From Streptomyces bluensis (GTDB lineage: Bacteria; Actinomycetota; Actinomycetes; Streptomycetales; Streptomycetaceae): a stretch of DNA of 64,000 nt. Under the pieces are notes generated by a model. That model did no database searches, had not been told where the DNA came from, and saw nothing but the letters and a program-made list of their open reading frames with translations. Position 1 is the first letter of the stretch, and each line of letters starts with the position of its first letter. Shown piece after piece: positions 32,828-41,163 of this stretch. Location of the stretch: positions 124,001 through 188,000 of the forward strand of contig NZ_BMVM01000008.1 in assembly GCF_014650715.1 (NCBI RefSeq), written 5' to 3'. A program made the position numbers and the translations under genes.

Positions 32828-33859
32828 ATGACCACAAGCTCCGATGTGATCGAAGACGCCCCGCAGGCGAACGATTCCCAAGGAACCACGGCGACCGGCA
32901 CCGCGCTGCCCTCGGCGACGCTGGGCGGCGAGCAGAAGCGTTCGGTCGAGCAGATCACCCTTCTCCTCTTCATCATCGTCCCGTTTCTCGCGCTGGTGGC
33001 GGCGGTGCCGCTGGCCTGGGGGTGGGGGGTGAGCTGGCTGGATCTCGGTCTGCTGGTGTTCTTCTACTTCCTGGGCTGTCACGGCATCACGATCGGTTTC
33101 CACCGCTACTTCACGCATGGTTCGTTCAAGGCCAGGCGTCCGTTGAGGATCGCGTTGGCGATCGCGGGCTCGATGGCGGTCGAGGGGCCGCTGGTGCGCT
33201 GGGTGGCGGACCATCGCAAGCATCACAGGTTCTCGGACGCCGAGGGCGATCCGCACTCGCCGTGGCGGTTCGGGGAGACGGTGCCGGCTCTGATGAAGGG
33301 GCTGTGGTGGGCGCATATCGGCTGGATGTTCGATGAGGAGCAGACGCCGCAGGACAAGTACGCGCCGGATCTGATCAAGGACAGGGCGATCCGGACGATC
33401 AGCCGCCAGTTCATTCTGTGGACGGCGGTGTCCCTGGCGCTGCCCGCGCTGATCGGCGGTCTGGTGACCATGTCCTGGTGGGGGGCGTTCACGGGCTTCT
33501 TCTGGGGGTCGCTCGTCCGGGTGGCCCTTCTCCACCATGTGACGTGGTCGATCAACTCGATCTGCCACGCGGTGGGCAAGCGTCCCTTCAGGTCGCGCGA
33601 CCGTTCGGGCAATGTGTGGTGGCTGGCGGTCCTGTCGTGCGGCGAGTCGTGGCACAACCTGCACCACGCGGACCCGACGTCGGCGCGGCACGGTGTGGAG
33701 CGGGGTCAGCTTGATTCCTCGGCGCGGATCATCCGCTGGTTCGAGCGGTTCGGGTGGGCGTACGACGTGCGCTGGCCGTCACGCTCGCGTATCGATTCCC
33801 GCCGGAACACCGGGCGGGACGGCTCCCGGCGCAAGCGGGAGACCGCCAAGGCGGCATGA
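32828..33859 (+). CDS. Acyl-CoA / fatty-acid delta-9-type desaturase
   Basis: 343 aa with four membrane segments in two pairs. The three histidine clusters of the di-iron centre are complete: HRYFTH, HRKHHRF and HNLHHAD. The enzyme introduces a double bond into acyl chains and so adjusts membrane fluidity. It is followed eight bases later by a TetR regulator gene, likely in the same transcript. Confidence 0.95.
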   Translation: MTTSSDVIEDAPQANDSQGTTATGTALPSATLGGEQKRSVEQITLLLFIIVPFLALVAAVPLAWGWGVSWLDLGLLVFFYFLGCHGITIGFHRYFTHGSFKARRPLRIALAIAGSMAVEGPLVRWVADHRKHHRFSDAEGDPHSPWRFGETVPALMKGLWWAHIGWMFDEEQTPQDKYAPDLIKDRAIRTISRQFILWTAVSLALPALIGGLVTMSWWGAFTGFFWGSLVRVALLHHVTWSINSICHAVGKRPFRSRDRSGNVWWLAVLSCGESWHNLHHADPTSARHGVERGQLDSSARIIRWFERFGWAYDVRWPSRSRIDSRRNTGRDGSRRKRETAKAA

Positions 33860-33866
33860 TTGACGG

Positions 33867-34529
33867 GTGGCGACCGACTCCAGTACCTCCAGCAGCGACA
33901 AGCAGCGGCGCCCTCGCCGAACCCGGATGACGGGTGCCGAGAGACGTCAGCAGCTTCTTGAGATCGGTCGCACCCTGTTCGCCGCGAAGGGCTTCGAGGC
34001 CACGTCGGTGGAGGAGATCGCGGCGAAGGCCGGGGTCTCGAAGCCGGTGGTGTACGAGCACTTCGGTGGCAAGGAGGGCCTGTACGCGGTCGTGGTGGAC
34101 CGTGAGATGCGTCGTCTGCTGGACATGGTGACCAGCTCGCTGACGGCCGGCCATCCTCGGGAGCTGTGCGAGCAGGCGGCTTTCGCGCTGCTGGACTACA
34201 TCGAGGAGTACACGGACGGCTTCCGCATCCTGGTCCGTGACTCTCCGATCCCTCAGTCCACGGGCTCCTTCGCTTCGCTCATCTCGGACATCGCGACCCA
34301 GGTGGAGGACATTCTGGGCCGCGAGTTCAAGAGCCGCGGCTTCGATCCGAAGCTGGCCCCTCTGTACGCCCAGGCCCTGGTCGGCATGGTCGCGCTGACG
34401 GGCCAGTGGTGGCTGGACGTCCGCCGTCCGAAGAAGGCCGAGGTGGCGGCGCATCTGGTGAATCTGGCGTGGCACGGGTTGGACGGGCTGGAGGCGAAGC
34501 CGCATCTGATAGGCCGCCGGAAAAGCTGA
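33867..34529 (+). CDS. TetR-family regulator, probably of the desaturase
   Basis: 220 aa from a GTG. The N-terminal DNA-binding domain reads FEATSVEEIAAKAGVSKPVV then YEHFGGKEGLY. The C-terminal ligand domain is about 150 aa. It starts seven bases after the desaturase stop, so co-transcription is likely, and the palindromes at 32703-32732 are its candidate operators. A link to acyl-CoA sensing is an inference from the neighbour. Confidence 0.9.
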   Translation: MATDSSTSSSDKQRRPRRTRMTGAERRQQLLEIGRTLFAAKGFEATSVEEIAAKAGVSKPVVYEHFGGKEGLYAVVVDREMRRLLDMVTSSLTAGHPRELCEQAAFALLDYIEEYTDGFRILVRDSPIPQSTGSFASLISDIATQVEDILGREFKSRGFDPKLAPLYAQALVGMVALTGQWWLDVRRPKKAEVAAHLVNLAWHGLDGLEAKPHLIGRRKS

Positions 34530-34580
34530 GTCACCCGAACGGGTTGATACGCCTGAATCAACAGACCACAAGATGAACCT

Positions 34581-34715
34581 TGTGGAACCATCATCAACTC
34601 GACGGCCTATGGTCCGGACATCCGCCGCCTACGCGTCGGCGGGTACCGGGTGCTGTATGTCATCGACGACGAAGTCATCCGCATCCTCATCACCCACCCC
34701 GGCCGCACCCCGTAG
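34581..34715 (+). pseudogene. C-terminal fragment of a RelE/ParE toxin
   Basis: 45 codons without a start codon. The text IRRLRVGGYRVLYVIDDEVI followed by RILITHPGR is the C-terminal half of a RelE/ParE toxin and resembles the intact toxin at 8544. An in-frame TGA lies a few codons upstream and no antitoxin gene is present. Confidence 0.75.
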
Positions 34716-34753
34716 GTCGCCCGGTGCCGCCCGCCCTCAGCCGAGGGCCGTGA

Positions 34754-35563
34754 TCACCGCTTCGGTTTCCTGGCCACGACGAACACGCGGCGGAACGGGT
34801 AGACCGTGCCGTGACCGGTCGCCGGGTACGCCTCGCGCAGAGCTGCGCGGTACTCGGTGAGGAAGGGTTCGGCGTCGTCGCCCAGTGCGGTGAGGACCGG
34901 CCGTAGTCCGGTGCCCTTCACCCAGTCCAGGACGGGGTCCTCGCCGTGGAGCAGGTGGAGGTACGTCGTCTCCCAGGCGTCGGCCTCGCAGCCGAGGTCG
35001 GCGAGCCGGTGCAGGTAGGCGGCGGGGGTCAGTACCGCGTCGTCGTGGCGGAGCGTGTCGCCGAGCCGGTCCTTCCAGCGGGCGGAGTGGGCGAGCTCGC
35101 GCATGAGCCGGTGGCTGGGCGCGTCGAAGTTGCCCGGCACCTGGAAGGCGAGGACGCCTCCGGGGGTGAGGCCCGCCACCCAGTCGGGGAAGCGTGTGAC
35201 GTGGCCGGGTACCCATTGGAGGGTGGCGTTGCTGAAGATCAGGTCGTACGGCTCCGTGGGCGCCCATGTCGTGGCGTCCGCGGGCCGGAAGTCGAGGTGG
35301 CCGCCGCCCTGGGTGGGGCCGGCCAGGGGTGCGGCCTCGGCGAGCATCTCCGGGGAGTTGTCGAGGCCCGTGATGTGCGCTCCGGGCCAGCGGTCGGCGA
35401 GCAGGCGGGTGACGTTGCCGGGGCCGCAGCCGAGGTCGGCGATGCGGGGGCGTCCGGCGGGGAGCTCGGGCACGTGGGCCAGCAGGTCGATGAAGGCGCG
35501 GGCACGGTGGCCGGAGTGGCGCAGGTACTGGTGGGGGTCCCAGACGGGGGCGGCGGGGGACAT
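34754..35563 (-). CDS. Trans-aconitate 2-methyltransferase-like SAM methyltransferase
   Basis: 269 aa from the ATG at 35563 (GAGGAG upstream). The SAM site reads RIADLGCGPGNVTRLLADRW with GLDNSPEM as motif II. The segments DLIFSNATLQWVPGH and LAFQVPGNFDAPSH are typical of the trans-aconitate methyltransferase family (Tam). It would methylate trans-aconitate, a spontaneous inhibitor formed from cis-aconitate. It is divergent from a MarR gene with operator-like boxes in between, so MarR may control it. Confidence 0.88.
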   Translation of the reverse strand: MSPAAPVWDPHQYLRHSGHRARAFIDLLAHVPELPAGRPRIADLGCGPGNVTRLLADRWPGAHITGLDNSPEMLAEAAPLAGPTQGGGHLDFRPADATTWAPTEPYDLIFSNATLQWVPGHVTRFPDWVAGLTPGGVLAFQVPGNFDAPSHRLMRELAHSARWKDRLGDTLRHDDAVLTPAAYLHRLADLGCEADAWETTYLHLLHGEDPVLDWVKGTGLRPVLTALGDDAEPFLTEYRAALREAYPATGHGTVYPFRRVFVVARKPKR

Positions 35564-35623
35564 GGGCGTATCTCCTCGTGGCTCCTTGTGACTCAAGTCG
35601 CCCTCTCACCGTGACACTCCATG

Positions 35624-35671
35624 TATCTCGAAGTCAAGATACTTAATAACAATATGCTCGACGTCAAGAGA
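35624..35671. promoter_or_regulatory. Two MarR-type operator boxes, 30 bp apart
   Basis: TATCTCGAAGTCAAGATA (35624-35641) and ATGCTCGACGTCAAGAGA (35654-35671) are imperfect copies of one palindrome, with core CTCGANGTCAAG. The centres are 30 bp apart, about three helical turns. They lie between the divergent methyltransferase and marR starts in an unusually AT-rich stretch. Confidence 0.65.
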
Positions 35672-35704
35672 CTTCACATCGACACAACCACTACACTGAT
35701 CGCC

Positions 35705-36202
35705 ATGGAGGACGAGGTCGATCGGCTGGTCGCAGCGTGGCGCCGGGAGCGCCCGGACCTCGACGTGGAGCCGCTGGAAGTGCTCAGCCGGGTGAGCAGA
35801 CTGGCCCGGCACCTGGACCGGGCGCGCCGTCTGGCGTTCTCCGAGCACCAGTTGGAGCCGTGGGAGTTCGACGTCCTGACCGCGCTCAGGCGCGCGGGAA
35901 CGCCGTACCAGCTCTCCCCCGGCCAGTTGCTCACGCAGACCCTCGTCACCTCGGGCACGATGACGAACCGTATCGACCGGTTGGCGAAGAAGGGCCTGGT
36001 GGAGCGGCTGCCCGACCCCAGCGACCGCCGGGGTGTCCTGGTCCGGCTGACGGACGAGGGCCGGGACAGGGCGGATCAGGCCCTGGCGGGCCTCCTCGAC
36101 CAGGAGCGCGCGATCCTGGCGGAGCTGTCGCGCGCCCAGCGAGGTGAACTGGCCGGGCTGCTACGCCAGTTGACCGCCCCGTTCGACAACATTCCCGGTT
36201 AG
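35705..36202 (+). CDS. MarR-family transcriptional regulator
   Basis: 165 aa. A winged-helix DNA-binding domain covers about residues 55-130 (EPWEFDVLTALRRAG, TSGTMTNRIDRLAKKGLVER, PSDRRGVLVRLTDEGR). Little Shine-Dalgarno sequence precedes the ATG, and a TACACT box at 35691 would place transcription start at or next to the ATG, so it may be leaderless. Its own boxes lie upstream; autoregulation and control of the divergent methyltransferase are likely. Its 3' end overlaps the next gene by 42 bp, tail to tail. Confidence 0.92.
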   Translation: MEDEVDRLVAAWRRERPDLDVEPLEVLSRVSRLARHLDRARRLAFSEHQLEPWEFDVLTALRRAGTPYQLSPGQLLTQTLVTSGTMTNRIDRLAKKGLVERLPDPSDRRGVLVRLTDEGRDRADQALAGLLDQERAILAELSRAQRGELAGLLRQLTAPFDNIPG

Positions 36203-36931
36203 GTCGACCGGCCCGACCCCGGCGCGTCGGGCGAGTGCGACGGCGGCGAGGGTCGAGTGCACCCCGAGTTTCCCGAGGACGTTCTGCATGTGTGTGCGGA
36301 CGGTGTGCGGGGACAGGAAGAGGCGCTCGGCGACGGCCTTGCGCCCCAGCCCCGCCACCATGCACTGCAGGACTTCCCGCTCGCGTGGTGTGAGGGACTC
36401 GACGAGCCGCTCGCTCTCGGTGCGGTGCTTGCGGGCCGCGGTGAGCTCCCGCAGCACGCCGGTGAGCAGAGCGGGCGGCAGATGCGTCTCGTCGCGCAGC
36501 ACACCCCGTATGACGGTGAGCAGCCGGGACAGCGAGCAGTCCTTGGCGACCCAGCCGGACGCCCCGGCCTGCAGGGCGAGTGCGGCGCGGCGCGGGTCGT
36601 CCTTCTCGGCGAGGACGACGGTCCGTACGCCCGGCTGCCCGGAGCGGACACCGGCGACGAGTGAGATGCCGTCGACGAGCCCGTCCTCCTTGCCTTCCCG
36701 TACGGGTACGGCGGCCGGTCGTGCCCCGGGGGCGTTGCCCCCCAGGTCCGCGTCGACCAGCAGCACGTCGAATCTGCGGCCTTCCGCCGCCGCGCGTTCC
36801 AGGCAGCGCAGCGCGGCGGGGCCACTGCCGGCCGCGGACACCTCGACGTCGGGCTCGGCGGCAAGGGCCGCGGCGAGCGACTCGGCGAAGATGCGGTGGT
36901 CGTCGACGACCAGGACTCGGATGCGAACCAC
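36161..36931 (-). CDS. LuxR/NarL-type response regulator, orphan
   Basis: 256 aa from the GTG at 36931 (GGGGG five bases upstream). The receiver domain has VLVVDDHR with the acidic pair, DVLLVDADLGG with the phosphorylatable Asp, and the conserved Lys in GWVAKD. An insertion of about 15 residues rich in Pro, Ala and Arg follows the phosphorylation site. The LuxR-type HTH near the C-terminus reads LTPREREVLQCMVAGLGRKA, then SPHTVRTHMQNVLGKLGV. No kinase gene is adjacent. The 3' end overlaps the convergent marR gene. Confidence 0.92.
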   Translation of the reverse strand: MVRIRVLVVDDHRIFAESLAAALAAEPDVEVSAAGSGPAALRCLERAAAEGRRFDVLLVDADLGGNAPGARPAAVPVREGKEDGLVDGISLVAGVRSGQPGVRTVVLAEKDDPRRAALALQAGASGWVAKDCSLSRLLTVIRGVLRDETHLPPALLTGVLRELTAARKHRTESERLVESLTPREREVLQCMVAGLGRKAVAERLFLSPHTVRTHMQNVLGKLGVHSTLAAVALARRAGVGPVDLTGNVVERGGQLA

Positions 36932-37184
36932 TGATACCCCCACTGGTCGGGGGACGACCGGCGCAGGTACGGCGCCCGAAGTGCTCCCGGTCATCCACCT
37001 GGGATTCGGGGCTGCCGCAACGGCACGGCCGCCGCCGTGCTGCAACTGCTACCCCCACTTCGGGCGTCGTACCCGACTGTCTCGCCCCCTGATCAGCACC
37101 GGCCCCCACCGGTGCTGTCCATCAGAGTAAGGCCGAGGGCAGGGAGCGGAAGGAAAATCACAGAACTGATTGACCGGCGCGCTT

Positions 37185-37640
37185 ATGGTGAGCCGTATGT
37201 TTCGTGTTGAGACGGAAGTCGACAAAGAGCGTAGCCAATTGCTGCGTTCCCGACTACGGGAGGCGAACACTTCGGCTTCCCCGGTGCTCCGTTCCCTGCG
37301 CGGAACACCCGGTGAGCGTGAGGTTCCGCTGCATGTGTGGGCGCTGGACGCCTCCGGCGACCTGGTGGGCGGGCTCGTCGGGCACACCTGGACGACCTGG
37401 CTGCACGTCAGCTACCTGTGGGTCGACGAACGCTGCCGGGGCGCGGGGCTGGGTTCCCGCCTCCTGGCCGAGGCGGAGCGCACGGCCGTGGCCGACCGGG
37501 GATGCCGGAACTCCCGTGTGGAGACATGGGACTTCCAGGCACCGGACTTCTACAAGAAGCAGGGGTACGACGTGGTGTGCGTGATCCCCGACTATCCGCC
37601 GGGCATCACGGAGTACACGCTGACGAAGCGGCTGGGGTGA
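37185..37640 (+). CDS. GNAT-family N-acetyltransferase
   Basis: 151 aa from the ATG at 37185, though a TTG five codons earlier and an ATG four codons later are possible. The acetyl-CoA loop is seen as DERCRGAGLGSRLLAEAE. The C-terminal part (SRVETWDFQAPDFYKKQGYDVVCVI) is typical of the fold. Substrate unknown. The gene stands alone between two minus-strand units. Confidence 0.88.
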   Translation: MVSRMFRVETEVDKERSQLLRSRLREANTSASPVLRSLRGTPGEREVPLHVWALDASGDLVGGLVGHTWTTWLHVSYLWVDERCRGAGLGSRLLAEAERTAVADRGCRNSRVETWDFQAPDFYKKQGYDVVCVIPDYPPGITEYTLTKRLG

Positions 37641-37707
37641 TGTGCCCAGGGGGGTGAGAGGCGGGCGGAGCGGTTTCATCCACTCCCCTCCGCCCCGGAC
37701 CCTCCGT

Positions 37708-38868
37708 TCACACCAGGCGACGCGCCCCCGCCGCGGGCACCGCCGCGAACACCCGGGGCGCCGTGAAGCCGGCGGCCGCGAAGGCCTCCTCCACCGCCTT
37801 GGTGACCGTCTCCTCGTCCGCGGCCTCGATCAGCACGATGGCCGAGCCGCCGAAGCCGCCACCCGTCATACGGGCACCCACCGCACCCGCGCCCAGCGCC
37901 GTGTCGACCACCAGGTCCAGCTCCGGGCAGGAGATGCGGAAGTCGTCCCGCAGGGACGCGTGGCCCTCGACCAGCACGGGGCCGATGGCACGGGTGTCGC
38001 CCGCCTGGAGCAGGGACACAACCCGCTCCACCCGTTCGTTCTCCGTCACTATGTGGCGGACCAGACGGCGGACCTCCTCCTCGTCGCCGAGGCGGGCCAG
38101 CGCCGCGTCCAGCCCGTCGTACGGCACGTCCCTGAGCGCGTCCACGCCCAGGAGCGCCGCGCCCTTCTCGCAGCCCGCGCGGCGCTTGCCGTACTCGCCG
38201 TCGCTGTGGGCGTGCTTGACCTGGGTGTCGACGACCAGCAGGCGCATGCCCTCCGCCGCCAGGTCGAAGGGGATCTGGCGCTGGGAGAGGTCCCGGGTGT
38301 CCAGGAACAGGGCGTGGCCCGCCTCGCAGCACGCCGACGCGGTCTGGTCCATGATCCCGGTGGGCGCGCCGACGTAGACGTTCTCGGCGCGCTGGCACAG
38401 GCGGGCCAGCTGCCAGCCCCGCAGGCCCAGCTCGTACAGGTCGTTCAGCGCGAGGGCGACCACGACCTCCAGTGCCGCCGACGACGACAGGCCCGCGCCG
38501 GTCGGGACCGTGGAGGCCAGGTGGACGTCCGCGCCCGTGATCGCGGTGTGGCCGGCCTCGCGCAGGGCCCAGACCACGCCGGCCGGGTAGGCCGTCCAGT
38601 TCCGGTCGGACTCCGGGGCCAGGGAGTCGAGGGTCAGTTCCACGGCGCCGCCCTCGATGTCCGCCGAGTGCAGACGCAGGATGCCGTCCGTGCGGCGTGA
38701 GACGGCCGCGATCGTGGTGTGCGGCAGCGCGAAGGGCATCACGAAGCCGTCGTTGTAGTCGGTGTGCTCGCCGATCAGATTGACCCGGCCCGGCGCCGCC
38801 CACACTCCCTCCGGCTCGACCCCGTACTGCTCCTTGAACTGCTCGGCGATGACGACAGCCTCGCTCAT
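37708..38868 (-). CDS. galK: Galactokinase
   Basis: 386 aa. It phosphorylates galactose to galactose 1-phosphate, the first Leloir step. The substrate-binding motif GRVNLIGEHTDYNDGFVMPF, the ATP loop VPTGAGLSSSAALEV and the C-terminal GGGFGGSAI are all present. Third gene of the galT-galE-galK operon; 48 bp separate it from galE. Confidence 0.98.
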   Translation of the reverse strand: MSEAVVIAEQFKEQYGVEPEGVWAAPGRVNLIGEHTDYNDGFVMPFALPHTTIAAVSRRTDGILRLHSADIEGGAVELTLDSLAPESDRNWTAYPAGVVWALREAGHTAITGADVHLASTVPTGAGLSSSAALEVVVALALNDLYELGLRGWQLARLCQRAENVYVGAPTGIMDQTASACCEAGHALFLDTRDLSQRQIPFDLAAEGMRLLVVDTQVKHAHSDGEYGKRRAGCEKGAALLGVDALRDVPYDGLDAALARLGDEEEVRRLVRHIVTENERVERVVSLLQAGDTRAIGPVLVEGHASLRDDFRISCPELDLVVDTALGAGAVGARMTGGGFGGSAIVLIEAADEETVTKAVEEAFAAAGFTAPRVFAAVPAAGARRLV

Positions 38869-38916
38869 TCCCTGACCCCTGACCTTCCGGTGAACTGGTG
38901 GACCCAGTCCAAGAAA

Positions 38917-39894
38917 CTACTTGCCGCGCTGCTGCGCGAACTCCCACGCGTCCGCCACGATCCCCGCGAGGTCCGCACGCGACGGCTTCCAGCCCAGCCG
39001 CTCACGGGCCGTCTGCGCGGACGCGACCAGCACCGCCGGGTCGCCGCCCCGGCGCGGGGCCACGACCTCCGGAATCGGGTGGCCGGTCACCTGGCGGACC
39101 GTCTCGATGACCTCGCGGACCGAGAAGCCGTTGCCGTTGCCGAGGTTGCAGATCAGGTGCTCGGCGGGCCGGGCCGCGTCCAGCGCCAGCAGGTGGGCCT
39201 CCGCCAGGTCGGCCACGTGGATGTAGTCCCGGATGCAGGTGCCGTCGGGCGTGGGGTAGTCGTCGCCGAAGACGGAAATGGCGTCGCGCTTGCCCTGCGC
39301 CACCTGGAGCACCAGCGGGATGAGGTGCGACTCGGGGTCGTGGCGCTCGCCGAACGTGCCATGGGAAGGCGTCCGGTACGCGCCCGCCACGTTGAAGTAG
39401 CGCAGGCTGACCGCGCCCAGGCCGTGGGCCGTCGCCTCGCTGGTGATCATGTGGTCGACGGCGAGCTTGGTGGCGCCGTAGGGGTTGGTCGGGGACGTCG
39501 GCGCGGACTCGACGATGGGGGTCGTCTCGGGTTCGCCGTACGTCGCCGCGGTGGAGGAGAAGACGAGCTTGCGGACGCCCGCCGAGCGCATGGCGGCGAG
39601 GAGCGCCATCGTGCCGCCGACGTTGTTGTCCCAGTACTTCTCGGGCTTGACGACGGACTCGCCGACCTGTGAGCTCGCGGCGAAGTGGAGGACGGCGTCG
39701 AAGGTGGGATCCACCCATTTGGCAGCGTCGCGGATGTCGCCCTCGATGAAGGAGGCGCCGGCGGGCACCGCCTCGCGGAAGCCGGTCGAGAGGTTGTCGA
39801 GGACGACGACCTCGTGGCCCGCCTCCAGCAGATGCTGGGCGACCACGCTGCCGACATAGCCCGCGCCACCGGTGACCAGGTACTTACCGCTCAT
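38917..39894 (-). CDS. galE: UDP-glucose 4-epimerase
   Basis: 325 aa. The NAD-binding start [19 protein letters not shown], the active-site tyrosine and lysine in NPYGATK, and the substrate region RYFNVAGA are present. It interconverts UDP-galactose and UDP-glucose. The start overlaps the galT stop by four bases (ATGA), so translation is coupled. Confidence 0.97.
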   Translation of the reverse strand: MSGKYLVTGGAGYVGSVVAQHLLEAGHEVVVLDNLSTGFREAVPAGASFIEGDIRDAAKWVDPTFDAVLHFAASSQVGESVVKPEKYWDNNVGGTMALLAAMRSAGVRKLVFSSTAATYGEPETTPIVESAPTSPTNPYGATKLAVDHMITSEATAHGLGAVSLRYFNVAGAYRTPSHGTFGERHDPESHLIPLVLQVAQGKRDAISVFGDDYPTPDGTCIRDYIHVADLAEAHLLALDAARPAEHLICNLGNGNGFSVREVIETVRQVTGHPIPEVVAPRRGGDPAVLVASAQTARERLGWKPSRADLAGIVADAWEFAQQRGK

Positions 39895-40952
39895 GAACTC
39901 GCTACCTCTCGCAATCGCTCGGCCGCGCGTTCCGGCGGCACGTCGTTGATGAACACGTTCATGCCGGACTCGGAACCCGCGAGGAACTTCAGCTTGCCGG
40001 AAGTGCGGCGAATGGTGAAAAGCTCAAGGTGAAGGGCGAAGTCCTCACGCACGACCCCGTCGAACTCCTCCAGCGCACCGAAGGGGGCCTGGTGCCAGGC
40101 CGCTATGTACGGCGTGGGGGGCTCACCTTCGCCGAATATCCGGTCGAAGCGATTCAAGAGTTCCAGATAGACCTGGGGGAACTCTGTGCGCGCGTCCTCG
40201 CCGAGCGCCAGCAGGTCGGGGACGCGGTGGCGCGGGTAGAGGTGCACCTCGTACGGCCAGTGCGCCGCGTACGGCACGAAGGCGACCCAGTGCTCGGTCT
40301 GGAGCACGATCCGCTCATCTGCCGTTTCGCGCTCCAGTACGGCGTCGAAGAGGTTCTCGCCGCCGGTCGCTTCCTTGTGGGCGGCGAGCGAACGCAACAT
40401 CAGGGCGGTGCGGGGGGTGGTGAAGGGGTAGGCGTAGATCTGCCCGTGCGGATGCCCGAGGGTCACGCCGATCTCGGCACCGCGATTCTCGAAACAGAAC
40501 ACCTGCTGCACGGAGGGGAGATGCGACAACTCGGCGGTGCGGTCGGTCCAGGCCTCCAGGACCAGACGCGCCTGCCCCTCGGTCAGGTCCTTGAAGGACG
40601 CGTCGTGGTCGGAGGTGAAGCAGACGACCTCGCAGCGGCCGGAGTCCCCGGCGAGCGACGGGAAGCGGTTCTCGAACACCGCCACGTCGTACGTGGAGTC
40701 GGGGATCTCGCTCAGCCGGTCGCCCCGGGACGGGCACAGGGGGCATTCGTCGGCGGGCGGATGGTAGGTGCGGCCCTGGCGGTGCGAGGCGATGGCGACC
40801 GAGTCGCCGAGGAGCACGTCGTGACGGACCCGCGAGGTGGTGACCGTCCGCTCCAGCGGCCGTCGGTCCACCGCGTCGCGCACCGAGTCGTCGCGCAGGT
40901 CGTAGTAGATCAGCTCACGACCGTCGGCCAGCCGGGTCGAGGTCTTCTTCAC
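39891..40952 (-). CDS. galT: Galactose-1-phosphate uridylyltransferase
   Basis: 353 aa from a GTG preceded by GGGGAG. It transfers UMP between galactose 1-phosphate and UDP-glucose. The metal-binding CPLCPSRGD and the active-site [11 protein letters not shown] are clear. First gene of the gal operon; the promoter region upstream carries a 9-bp tandem repeat. Confidence 0.97.
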   Translation of the reverse strand: MKKTSTRLADGRELIYYDLRDDSVRDAVDRRPLERTVTTSRVRHDVLLGDSVAIASHRQGRTYHPPADECPLCPSRGDRLSEIPDSTYDVAVFENRFPSLAGDSGRCEVVCFTSDHDASFKDLTEGQARLVLEAWTDRTAELSHLPSVQQVFCFENRGAEIGVTLGHPHGQIYAYPFTTPRTALMLRSLAAHKEATGGENLFDAVLERETADERIVLQTEHWVAFVPYAAHWPYEVHLYPRHRVPDLLALGEDARTEFPQVYLELLNRFDRIFGEGEPPTPYIAAWHQAPFGALEEFDGVVREDFALHLELFTIRRTSGKLKFLAGSESGMNVFINDVPPERAAERLREVASS

Positions 40953-40981
40953 GGCGGACTCCCCATCCGTAACCGATCAAA

Positions 40982-41032
40982 CCATCAGATCCATCAGATC
41001 CATCAGATCCATCAGATCCATCAGATCCATCA
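40982..41032. repeat. Five perfect 9-bp repeats in the gal promoter region
   Basis: CCATCAGAT occurs five times in a row (40982-41026), followed by a degenerate sixth copy CCATCAAAC. It lies 30-80 bp before the galT start. The adjacent region (to 41100) is unusually AT-rich for this genome and contains TGTGAT on the galT strand. Confidence 0.9.
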
Positions 41033-41163
41033 AACAGAACCGAACACATCAAACCACAAATACGCACGACGGTCACTATCACAATCCAACAAAGCTCACC
41101 AGCCGAAGCCGGTGGTTTGAGCAATGCAAGCAACGTGAGCGAAGGAAGCGAAGTGAGCTCCGG

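Noticed and set aside
37142-37185. Longer GNAT start at the TTG at 37170
   Set aside because: Adds five residues with no ribosome site; kept only as an alternative.
40982-41032. Possible CRISPR array
   Set aside because: The unit is only 9 bp with no spacers, so it is a simple tandem repeat.
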